From CAWAXW01 sp963786155 (lineage in GTDB: Bacteria; Actinomycetota; CADDZG01; WHSQ01): a stretch of DNA of 64,000 nucleotides. Below the pieces are notes generated by a model. It did not search any database, was not told where the DNA came from, and worked only from the letters and a program-made list of their open reading frames with translations. The stretch is taken from positions 2,046,001-2,110,000 of the forward strand of contig CAWAXW010000006.1 in NCBI GenBank assembly GCA_963786155.1. Direction: 5' to 3'. The position numbers and the translations under genes are program-made. Below, piece after piece: positions 45,835 to 54,575 of the stretch; the stretch's first letter is position 1; each line of letters begins with the position of its first letter.

Positions 45835-45901
45835 GACCAGCACTACGACACTTTTGAGACCGAGCCCACAGAAAGCTTCGCGATCTGGTTCGTCAGCAGG
45901 T

Positions 45902-48900
45902 TCACGTTCTGAGCTTGAAGGACTTGCTCCGGCCCGGAAGGGCAACGTCTCCGTCCGCGGGCACGAACCTGATCGCGAACAGACCCCGGCCGAGGGTGAA
46001 GCTGAACCGACCGCTGCGCGGCACGCCTGACGTCGCAGCGAGGCGATTGCCGGTGGCCGTGATCCGACGCAGGTAGACGGTACCGGGGGTCTTGGGCGCT
46101 ACGCGACCCAGGACCTTCACGCTGCCGTTGGAAAGCTCATCGGTTCGTACCCTCACCCTGGACTTGACACGGACGTCGACAGGATCGGAGTTCGCGGAGG
46201 AGCATCCGAAACCACCTTTGAGGGCCGCTATGAACTTGCTGTTGCGCGACACGTCGAGCCTGATCTCAAATGTCCCGTCGGGTCTTAGGGTCGTGGAGCC
46301 GGCGTCGTCATACTCCTCATCGCCTGCGATCGAAGCACCAATGAATACGTTCTCACCTCGCTTGACGCACTTGGGATCAGCGGCAAAGACGCTGCCGCTC
46401 AAGGTCACGCCTCGACCCGAGCGGACTTGCGAACGCGCGGTGGTCAACGAGAGGGAGCGATCAGGCGAGCCCGGGTTAGGAGTCGGCTGGGGGCCCGGCC
46501 CGGTGGCTGTTGGAGTGGGCGAACTCGTGGGGGGAGGCTTTGGACTGGCCGACGAGCTGGGCGAGCTCGAAGGCCTGGGGCTGGACTTCGGCGACACGGA
46601 TGGTGTCGGGCTGATCGTCCCCCCCGGGGATGCAGTGGGTGTGGTCGGGGGGGCCGGAGGAGCCGCGGCCGTCCAGGTGATGAGCACGTCTTCTTCGTTG
46701 GGCCCCTCTCCCGGGCACTGCTGGGCCCCGCAGAACGGGCTCTCTCCGGGGTCGAATACCCCGCCTCCCTCGAAGACCCCGAGGCGCGTTACCCCGGCCA
46801 CCGCCGGCGAGGCGGATCTGATCGTCACGATCGCGGTGCCGTCATCGTCGGTGAAAGCCCCGACGCTCTGGGGGCCCATCCCATCGTCGAGCTCGGACTC
46901 GCGTTCGGTCGGCAGTCCGTTCGCGTTGGGGATGAAGATGTCTACCTGGGTTCCGTCGGCATCGTGATCCTCGCTCTCGACGGTCCAAAGATCTCCACAC
47001 CGGAGGCCGGGCTCCCCAGGCAGCCATCCGATTCACCGTTCGAGATCGGCGTGCCGTGCGTGGCGGTCACGTGTAGCAACACTTCCTCGTTGCCGGCAGC
47101 TTGCAAGCTGCTCGGATCGACATCAACACATCCGACGAAGTGGCTGGGATTGAAGATGACGACCTCCATCCCCGATCCGCTCGCGCCCGCGCTTGCATCA
47201 AACGTAGTCAAGTTCGATGGACCCGCTCCCGACGTTCGGTCCGAAATGCCGAATCCGTTGAAGATCTCGCGCTTCGCAGGATGATTGAGGGCCTCGGTCA
47301 CATCAAGCGCAACGAGGCCCGCGCCCCTCACTTCCGCGGTGAACGCCGGTGCCGCCTCGACCTGCGGTTCGTAACCGGTTCGGACGCTCCGCGCATTCGC
47401 TCCAGCGAAGGGCGCCTGGGTCGGCGGAGGAGGAGCGCCGGTGCAATCGTTTGCCCCCTGGTTCCAATCGCCCGACACCACTTGGTGGAGTCCGAGGAGA
47501 CCCGGAGTGGCTGCCGTGTAAGGCGAAGTCTTCACGTTCAGCAGCACACGAGCGGCGAAGACGTCGAACGAAGGCCGCGGTGGGTAGAGCGACCATCCGT
47601 AGTCGTCCGCGAAGATGAAGTCATTGTCCACATACGACGAGACGGAACCGTCGCGGCTCAGCTTCAGCTCGGGGCAGGCTCCATGGTTGGTGTCCTTCGA
47701 CTCACGGTCGTCGACGAATGTCGCATCGTTGAACCTCTGATTTACCTTCTCCAGTCCCCGAACCACGATCTGCGCGGTCGGTAATCCCGCCCCAGTCGCC
47801 TGCACGGTAAGAGTGGGGGCCAAGTTGTCCCCGGGCAGCCAGTCGACGCTTAGGTCTATCAAGCGTGACTCGCCGGGCGGGAGCGTTCCGAGGACCCAGG
47901 TGCAGACCTTCCCTTCGCCTGCCCCGGCGACACAATCGGGTGAACCGCTTGGGGCCGGGGAGCTCGAAGCGAAGGTAACTCCCTGCGGGATCGGAGCGGA
48001 GGCCTCAACCCCTTCCGCGTCGGCCGCCGTCGGGTTCGCAACGGTGATCCGATAGGTCGCGCCCGAGAAATCCGCATCGGTGACATCGCCCGCGACCGTG
48101 ATCAGGGGGTCGGGATCGGCGGGCGCTTCAGCACGCGCGATCGAAGCGTCGTCAGCATGACGATCCGTTGCCGGATCGCAGACGGCCCCACCCGCGTAGC
48201 CGGGATCGAAGGCCTGTGCTAGCGGCGGTACGGCGTAGCCGCCCTCGGGATCGCCTATCCCGAACAGCTGCGCAACCGTCGGGGCGACGGACATGTTGCC
48301 CGGACCCTCGTCGGGTACCGCGAACAGTGGGTTCCTGTCCGGGTCGTAGACGAGCGGTCCGTCGACCGTCGCACCGTTGTCGGCAAGGTTCGGGTGACCG
48401 CCCGAGACCATCAACGTCGAGCGCTGGGTGATGGGATGCGCGTGGTTCCCGGGCAGAGGGTTCTGATGGTTCGTGTCGTCAACGTGCCATCCGGGCTGAG
48501 CGAACACCATGATGTCCGGAGCGTTGGGATGATCGAGTCCCATCTCTTTCATGCTTGCGTAGCTCCGACCCGGCACCGGCTCTTTGGTCGCAACGAATTC
48601 GACGCCCGCGCCTCTCGACAGGATGTCCGCAACTTTGGGGATCTCCGGCTTCGCATAGACGTAGACGAATCCCGCTCCCCCGCTGCCGACGACGGCGACG
48701 TGGGAACGCTTGCCCTCGGTGTTGTTGATGTAACCGTGGGGGCTCAGAAGGCTGGTCGGGTCGACCCGGTTGCTCTGCGGACCCCAGTCCATCCCGTGAT
48801 CTGAGTTGATGATCAGCACGGTCTCGTCCCACACACCTTTAGCTTTGAGGTCGTCGATGAACAGCCCGATGCGCTCGTCCGTTGCTTGGAGCGCAGCTCG

Positions 48901-49638
48901 TCGCGCCGCGCTCAGACCGCTTGGAGCCGCTATCCCCGTCTGATCCGCGTGCCCCGATCTATCGACATCGCCGAGATTGACGAACGCGAACTGGGGACGG
49001 TCGGGGTGCTCCGTATCCTGTTCATCAACCCACTGTGTGAACGCATCCATGGTCACGGCATCGAAGATGTGATCCGACTGCGGGATGTAAGCCGGGGCCT
49101 TCCAATGGAAGTCGGCGCCCCGTTGACGGACCGGATCGGCGGGATTAGCCGATTCCCCTTCGAACACGCCGTGCAGGTATGTCTTGGACATGACCGTCGC
49201 TGTTGAGATCCCCCCGTCGTCCACGCAGGCTTTCTCGAGGCGCGTGATCAGCGTCTCTCTCTCGAGGAGGACCGGCTTGTCCATGTAATGGCGAGTGCGC
49301 TTCTCGCTGTTAATGATCTGGGGTGTGTAGAACTGATTGCCGACCACCCCCGAGTCCTCCGGGAGCACGCCGGTCATCATCGCGACGTGGTTCGGCAGGG
49401 TCTCCGCCGGGAAGACCGCTCGGGCCTGGTCGTACCAGGTCCCCGCCCCCCGCAGTTCGTTGAGGTTGGGCGTCAGCGGCCCCACTTCGTCCGGCTTGAG
49501 CCCGTCGATCGTAATCACATAGACCCGCAGGGGGCCGTCGCCTTGGGCCATCGCTGAGGTCACTCCGGCGAGGCTGGCGAAAAGGGCGGCGGTCAGGCAG
49601 ACCATGCCGACCCGTGTACCGGTCGAGGCGCGCGTCAT
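45902..49638 (-). CDS. Exported type I phosphodiesterase/alkaline-phosphatase-like protein with C-terminal beta domains, frameshifted
   Basis: About 1245 residues. The ATG at 49638 follows GCAGGAGG and a signal peptide (MTRASTGTRVGMVCLTAALF). The N-terminal domain is of the NPP/alkaline phosphatase clan: VITIDGLKPDE (metal Asp), the nucleophile Thr in FPAETLPNHVAMMTG, VNLGDVDRSGHADQ and INSDHGMDWG. A DUF11-like repeat (TYRITVANPTAADAEGVEAS) and a DNRLRE-like beta domain (FADDYGWSLYPPRPSFDVFA) follow. The frame breaks near 47003; removing one G gives CGDLWTVESEDHDADGTQVD. The rest is a Ser/Pro linker and a final beta domain. Substrate is probably a nucleotide or phosphodiester outside the cell. 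Confidence 0.85.
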
Positions 49639-49752
49639 CGAGAACCTCCTGCAAAGGAAAGGAAACCTGCCCACTACTTCAACGGATAATGCTCGCTCTC
49701 CTGGGTCGGAGGCGTGAAGGTTGAGTGAACTCGTATCGGTGGCCCAATTGGC

Positions 49753-50332
49753 TCAGGCGTCGAGGGGGGCTACGCCGAAGCCCACCGCGAAGCGACGACA
49801 CCAGATGACCGCGCTCACGTAACGATCGAGGTCGACGTCGTCCGGCACCTCGTAGTTCTGGTCGCCGATGTTGCCTTTCAGCGAGCCCAGGTCTACGTAG
49901 CGTTCTCCGTAGGCATACCAGTCGTCTCCGGCCGGGACCTCCGAGAGGTACACGCGCAGATCGGGACCATTCGAAGTCTCGAGATTCTCGAAGCGCAAGA
50001 AAACCCGTCCATCGGGGAGCTCGAGGAGCTTCGCCTGGCCCGATGTCGAGTGTTCGAGGCTTCGGAAGGAATCCGGCCGCCAGGGTGCTCGGGCCCTCCG
50101 GTTGCTTCGGCGGCGGCGGCTTGCGCTTGGTCTCGCCGCTCGGCGACTCCAGGTCCTCGGCCGAGGGTTCGACGACCGCCACCACCTCGGGGACGGCTTC
50201 GTCGACCCGTTCGTCGATGAACAGCTTGTGGGGTTCGAACCAGACGATGCCGGCGGCCAGCAGTACCGCCCCAACCGTGGCGATGATCAAGACAAGCTTG
50301 CGGCGGCGCCGAACGAAGCTCGCAAGGCCCAT
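49753..50332 (-). CDS. Membrane-anchored DM13-domain protein, frameshifted
   Basis: About 190 residues. A basic start (GLASFVRRRRK) is followed by a membrane helix (LVLIIATVGAVLLAAGIVWF) and an acidic, Pro-rich linker. The DM13 domain begins in a second frame: a one-base skip near 50080 joins the linker to SFRSLEHSTSGQAKLLELPD, and the domain continues with TSNGPDLRVYLSEV, GNIGDQNYEVPDD and the conserved Cys in VIWCRRFAVGFG to the stop at 49753. DM13 proteins are thought to take part in redox or electron-transfer reactions. The frameshift is likely an insertion error. Confidence 0.82.
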
Positions 50333-50348
50333 CACACCATCATGCGGC

Positions 50349-50354
50349 TATCCT
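50349..50354 (+). promoter_or_regulatory. -10 box of a leaderless promoter
   Basis: TATCCT lies seven bases before the ATG at 50362. On the other strand TAGCCG (50345-50350) shares the TA and could serve the DM13 gene, though its last base is off consensus. Confidence 0.4.
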
Positions 50355-50361
50355 GCAGCTA

Positions 50362-51072
50362 ATGGGTAGCGCGGATCTCGACCTAGAAACCGTCGATCAC
50401 CTTCTTTCGAGCACGCGCAGCGTTCGCAAGCGGCTCGACCTCACTCGACCCGTCCCTCGCGAAGTGATCGTGGAATGCCTTCGGCTCGCGGTACAGGCCC
50501 CCACCGGCTCGAACATGCAGAGCTGGCGATGGATGGTAGTGACGGATGCCGGAAAGAGAGCGGCGCTCGCCGACATCTACAAGCGTGCGATGGAGCTCTA
50601 CATCGGGTTCGGGCGAGCGGCACTCGACCCGAGCAACAAGCAGATGACGCGCGTCATCGAGTCCACCGAATACCTCATCGACAACCTCGCCGACGTTCCC
50701 GTGCACGTGATCCCGTGCATCCTGAATCGCCCGGAAGACGGGGGCCGGATGCTGGCGGGGCTGGGCTACGACGTCGAGCCGTGGTGCAACGTCGCCGCCT
50801 CCGGCTTCTACGGATCCATCTGGCCAGGAGTGTGGAGTTTGATGCTCGCATTAAGGAGCAGAGGCGTCGGCTCGGCCCTGACGACGATGCACCTCGCGCT
50901 CGAGGAGGAGGCTGCGAAGCTGCTGGACATCCCAGAGACCGTCACCCAGGTGGGGCTCCTCCCCGTCGCATATTTCAAGGGCGAGGACTTCAAGCCGGCC
51001 CGCCGGCGGGCCCCGGAAGAGATCACCTACTGGGACTCCTGGAAGAACACGTCTCCCAAAAAAGGGGTCTAG
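50362..51072 (+). CDS. Nitroreductase family FMN oxidoreductase
   Basis: A 236-residue flavin reductase. The N-terminal RSVRKRLDLTRPVPREVIVE contains the Arg-Ser-x-Arg FMN-binding motif. QAPTGSNMQSWRWMVVTD is the typical nitroreductase core and the C-terminal half contains the GIGS-like motif (SRGVGSALTTMHL) and VGLLPVAYFKG. It reduces nitro groups, quinones or enones with NAD(P)H. The preferred substrate is unknown; a cytochrome P450 is close by on the same strand. Confidence 0.9.
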   Translation: MGSADLDLETVDHLLSSTRSVRKRLDLTRPVPREVIVECLRLAVQAPTGSNMQSWRWMVVTDAGKRAALADIYKRAMELYIGFGRAALDPSNKQMTRVIESTEYLIDNLADVPVHVIPCILNRPEDGGRMLAGLGYDVEPWCNVAASGFYGSIWPGVWSLMLALRSRGVGSALTTMHLALEEEAAKLLDIPETVTQVGLLPVAYFKGEDFKPARRRAPEEITYWDSWKNTSPKKGV

Positions 51073-51111
51073 CAAGAGCCGGTTCGAATCGCTAGAGTGA
51101 GTACATTCGAA

Positions 51112-51157
51112 GGGAGCGATCCCGACCGTTCTCGCAACGGCCGCGCTGGTCGCTCCC
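51112..51157. terminator. Structured region between convergent genes
   Basis: GGGAGCGA (51112-51119) pairs with TCGCTCCC (51150-51157), and inside it CCGTT (51126-51130) pairs with AACGG (51136-51140). No U tract is evident, so this may be a bidirectional factor-dependent terminator or just RNA structure between the nitroreductase and CAP genes. Confidence 0.4.
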
Positions 51158-51206
51158 TCACTCGTTCTCTAGGAACGCCTCCCCAGGGGAACGGCCGGCC
51201 CCGGAG

Positions 51207-51701
51207 TCAGCACTTATCGGGATCTACCGTCGTGCCTGGGTCGCCGGGGCCGGAGAGGATCGAGTGAGCCCACGTTCCCTGATCGTTCTTCAGGATGCCG
51301 ACGCCGAAGTAGTTGAACTCGGTGCTCAACATGTTCCTGCGGGCGACGTCGTCCTTCTTCCACGCCTTGAAGATCACCTTTAGCGACTTGTCGGCCCGGA
51401 CGAGGTCGGTGATCGCGTCCCAGTTCGTAACCTTCTGTTCGAACTCACCGCGGTTCATGTGGCGGACCTTCTCGGTGTTCTTCATCTTCTTGGCGTGGCC
51501 CCGCGCAACCAATGCCAGTTGCGGATCGAACTGGAGCTTGGGAACCCCCTCGTCCGCCCTGAAGTCATTGATCATGCGAGCGAGGCTCTTGGCATCGCCC
51601 TTGTAGCACTTCTTCTTGGCTGCAGATGCGGGCGCAACGAGGCTCGCACCCGCCAGGGCCAGGATCGCGACCAGGCTTACGACTCTCTTACCGGTATTCA
51701 T
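51207..51701 (-). CDS. Exported CAP/SCP-like domain protein
   Basis: 164 residues with a signal peptide (MNTGKRVVSLVAILALAGAS) and a single CAP domain. Conserved parts are LARMINDFRADEGVPKLQFD, LALVARGHAKKM, the WDAITDLVRAD-like region and FNYFGVGILKNDQGTWAHSI. CAP proteins are exported and appear in many roles, with no agreed enzymatic activity in bacteria. AGGGGAC lies just upstream of the ATG. Confidence 0.88.
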   Translation of the reverse strand: MNTGKRVVSLVAILALAGASLVAPASAAKKKCYKGDAKSLARMINDFRADEGVPKLQFDPQLALVARGHAKKMKNTEKVRHMNRGEFEQKVTNWDAITDLVRADKSLKVIFKAWKKDDVARRNMLSTEFNYFGVGILKNDQGTWAHSILSGPGDPGTTVDPDKC

Positions 51702-51799
51702 GTAAGTCCCCTAAGTAGTGCCAATCGGGCTGGGAGATATTGGAACTGACCCGCGGTCGGTTTGCAAGGGGGAACCGTAAACGGTCCTCCGTCCATCGA

Positions 51800-51805
51800 T
51801 AGGCT
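51800..51805 (+). promoter_or_regulatory. -10 box of a leaderless promoter
   Basis: TAGGCT lies six bases before the ATG at 51812; no ribosome site is present. Confidence 0.45.
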
Positions 51806-51811
51806 TCACCC

Positions 51812-53041
51812 ATGACCGTGACCCTCGACTTCGCTCAGCAAGGTGCCGTCGAGGCCACCCTCTTCGACCCGCACCTCCAAGAAGTCAGGGCGGACCCCTG
51901 GCCACTGCTCCATGAGTTGCGCGCTCACGACCCCGTGTGGCACAGCCCCCTGGGATTCTTCATCATCACCGGCTACGACCAAGCGGTGTCGGTGCTGCGC
52001 GACCATCGATTCAGCGTCGATCCCAAGAACGCGGTCGTCCTGGACAATCCCAACGGCGGGCTCCCCGCTTCGCAGCGGGGGTTGGATCACGTCATGTTGT
52101 TCGTGGACCCGCCCGACCACACTCGCCTCAGAGCCCTTGTCAGCAAGGCGTTCACGCCACGGATGGTCGAATCGATCAAGCCGAGGATCAACGCGATCTT
52201 CGACGACCTCCTCGCCGCCGTGGAAGACAAAGACGACTTCGACCTGATCGCGGAAGTGGCCTACCCGTTCCCGGTATCCGTGATCAGCGAGCTGCTCGGG
52301 ATCCCGCTGTCCGAACGCGACACGTTCCGCGGATGGGCACACGACATCGGCCCACTGCTCGATCCACTCGTTCCACTGGACGACATCGGGCCGGTCGCCA
52401 ACGCGGGGCTCGGTCTCTACCAGTACTTCGACACGCTCATCTCCGAACGTCGTGCCCACCCTGGTTCCGATCTCATCTCGGAACTGATCCACGCGGAAGA
52501 AGAGGGGGCAAAGCTCACGCCCGAGGAGCTTCTTGCGACGAGCATCCTCCTGTTGATCGCGGGCCACGAGACCACGCTCAATCTGTTGGGCAACGGCATG
52601 CTGGCCCTGTTGCGCAACCCCGGCCAACTGGATCGCTTGCGTTCGGACCCCACTTTGATCAAGAGCGCCGTAGAAGAGTTGTTGCGCCACGACGGTCCGG
52701 CGACGTTGACCGCCCGGATCGCCCTTGAGCCGGTCGAGCTGGGCGACAAAGTGATCGAGAAGGGACGCACCGCGCTGGTGATGATCGCCGCAGCGAATCG
52801 CGACCCCGCCGTGTTCGACGATCCCGACGGCCTTGATATCTCTCGCCATCCGAACAAGCACCTGGCGTTCAGCGCAGGGCCACACTTCTGCCTTGGGGCG
52901 ACTCTCGCGCGCGCCGAGGGCCAGATAGCGATCGGGCGACTGATCGAACGTTTTCCGAGACTCGCCCTGGCCGATGAACCGGTGTGGCGACGGACGATCA
53001 CATTCCGAGGCGTCGAAAGCCTCCGACTGAGCAACATTTGA
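51812..53041 (+). CDS. Cytochrome P450
   Basis: A soluble 409-residue bacterial P450. Landmarks are the I-helix oxygen-activation motif (LLLIAGHETTLNLLG), the ExxR pair (AVEELLRHDGPAT), and the heme loop FSAGPHFCLGATLAR with the heme-ligand Cys at about residue 360. DHTRLRALVSKAFTP marks the C-helix region. It would oxidise an unknown substrate with electrons from a ferredoxin not encoded nearby. The mRNA looks leaderless. Confidence 0.95.
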   Translation: MTVTLDFAQQGAVEATLFDPHLQEVRADPWPLLHELRAHDPVWHSPLGFFIITGYDQAVSVLRDHRFSVDPKNAVVLDNPNGGLPASQRGLDHVMLFVDPPDHTRLRALVSKAFTPRMVESIKPRINAIFDDLLAAVEDKDDFDLIAEVAYPFPVSVISELLGIPLSERDTFRGWAHDIGPLLDPLVPLDDIGPVANAGLGLYQYFDTLISERRAHPGSDLISELIHAEEEGAKLTPEELLATSILLLIAGHETTLNLLGNGMLALLRNPGQLDRLRSDPTLIKSAVEELLRHDGPATLTARIALEPVELGDKVIEKGRTALVMIAAANRDPAVFDDPDGLDISRHPNKHLAFSAGPHFCLGATLARAEGQIAIGRLIERFPRLALADEPVWRRTITFRGVESLRLSNI

Positions 53042-53110
53042 CTGACTTCCTGCGGCCGCAAACAGGGCCTCCGGGCCCCACTGTCAAACGTTGCTCACTG
53101 AGGGTCTAGC

Positions 53111-54505
53111 TCAACTCCAGTCCGGAGGTTCGTCTCCAGTTGTCGTTTCGCAGTTCGAGACCTGCTCGCCTTCGAGACAGACGTCGGCTCCTGCTCGGCC
53201 GTCCAGCGAATCGCTCCCCTGGACACCGTAGAGCGAGTCGTCGAAATCCGAGCCCACGATCGTGTCGTTGAAGGGAGACCCGATTAGTTTGAACACTGAC
53301 TTGAGAGTGTCCGTGCCCTCACCCACAACGCTACCGATGCTGCCTCCCTGATCGAGCTGCGCGTTGATCGCCTCGGATGAACCTCTGTAGTCGACGAAGC
53401 CACCGAACAGAGTGTCGTCGCCCGGCCCGCCGCGCAGCAAAGCATCCTCGCCACCCTCCAGATCATCATCGCCGGGGCCACCGTCCTGCCTGGGCGAGCT
53501 TCGTAGCGTGTCGTTCCCATCACCGCCGATGGCGATGTCGCCTCGCCGCAGGAGGTCATTGCCCGGTCCGCCGTTGAGAGTCTCGGCCCCATCCAGCAGG
53601 TCGTTGCCGTCGCCACCGTCCAGCGAGCGCGCGTCGTAGAGCTCGTCGGCACCGGCGCCGCCCGATATCAGAACGGTCCGGTTCTTCCCGCCGCCCTTTA
53701 TGAGGTCCGCGCCCTCGCCGCCTTCCGCGCTCCCCCGGCTCATGATCGTGATCTCGTCGTCGCCGGAGCCACCTTCGAACACGTCGACGCCTTTCGAGTC
53801 GACTCCGCCCGGGATATCGGAGATCCGGTCGTTACCGGAGCCGCCCTGCACCTCGTCGTTGCCGAACTGGCCGGTGAGCGTGTCCTTCTCGTCGCCACCC
53901 GAGATGACATCGTTCCCGGCCCCGCCGAGCAGGTCGTCCTTGCCCGGGCCGCCGATCAGCTCGTCGTTGCCGAAGTTCTTCGTGTAAGACGTGTCGCCCT
54001 CAGCCGGCTGGACCACGTCGTTGCCGCCGCCGCCGTCACTGAAGTCGTTGCCCTTGTCACCAAACAGGAAGTCGCGCCCTGAGCCACCGATCAACCTGTC
54101 GGCCCCGCCACCGGCCTCGAAGCGATCCTTTCCGGCGTCACCGACCAAGACATCGTCCTTGCCTCCGCCCAGGAGGGTGTCGTTCCCGGCCCCGCCCTCG
54201 ACCCGGCCCCGGCCGCCTTTGAGCATCAAACGATCCGTGCCGTCACCACCCGTGATGACGTCCTTTCCACCGTTGCCACACACCCAGTCGTTGCCCCCGA
54301 GCCCATCGATGACATCGTTCCCGGGGGTCCCGAGGATCACGTCATCCTTGTTGGTTCCCTGTTGGCGTCCGGCGCCTTGCATCACGATGGACGGCTTCTG
54401 GCCGTTGCAATCTCCTTCAGCCGCGGCGGCCGCAGGGAAGACGGGCAAGGCCAGCGTCAAGAGGATCGCGAACGCGCACGAATGACATCTACGTCGAGCT
54501 TTCAT
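53111..54505 (-). CDS. Exported RTX-type calcium-binding repeat protein
   Basis: 464 residues. The ATG follows GAAGGAG and begins a signal peptide (MKARRRCHSCAFAILLTLAL). Nearly the whole mature protein is made of hemolysin-type nonapeptide repeats, GGxGxDxLx (for example GGAGNDTLLGGGKDDVLVGD, GGNDVVQP, GGSGDDEIT), that bind calcium in a parallel beta-roll. The repeats begin right after the signal and no catalytic domain is present, so it may be structural or adhesive. A Sec-type signal on an RTX protein differs from the type I secretion used by most RTX proteins. Confidence 0.9.
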   Translation of the reverse strand: MKARRRCHSCAFAILLTLALPVFPAAAAAEGDCNGQKPSIVMQGAGRQQGTNKDDVILGTPGNDVIDGLGGNDWVCGNGGKDVITGGDGTDRLMLKGGRGRVEGGAGNDTLLGGGKDDVLVGDAGKDRFEAGGGADRLIGGSGRDFLFGDKGNDFSDGGGGNDVVQPAEGDTSYTKNFGNDELIGGPGKDDLLGGAGNDVISGGDEKDTLTGQFGNDEVQGGSGNDRISDIPGGVDSKGVDVFEGGSGDDEITIMSRGSAEGGEGADLIKGGGKNRTVLISGGAGADELYDARSLDGGDGNDLLDGAETLNGGPGNDLLRRGDIAIGGDGNDTLRSSPRQDGGPGDDDLEGGEDALLRGGPGDDTLFGGFVDYRGSSEAINAQLDQGGSIGSVVGEGTDTLKSVFKLIGSPFNDTIVGSDFDDSLYGVQGSDSLDGRAGADVCLEGEQVSNCETTTGDEPPDWS

Positions 54506-54575
54506 CAGGACTCCTTCTACCCCCGGCTACCCCCGGCACAGACGGTCAGGGTACAAGGGCGCGGAAAGTACTGGC

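Noticed and set aside
51082..51130. GGTTCGAATC near the nitroreductase end, similar to a tRNA T-loop
   Set aside because: No acceptor stem, D arm or anticodon arm can be folded around it.
53070..53095. GGGCC-TCCG-GGCCC hairpin between the P450 and RTX genes as a terminator
   Set aside because: Only five base pairs and no T tract in either direction; left out as a feature.
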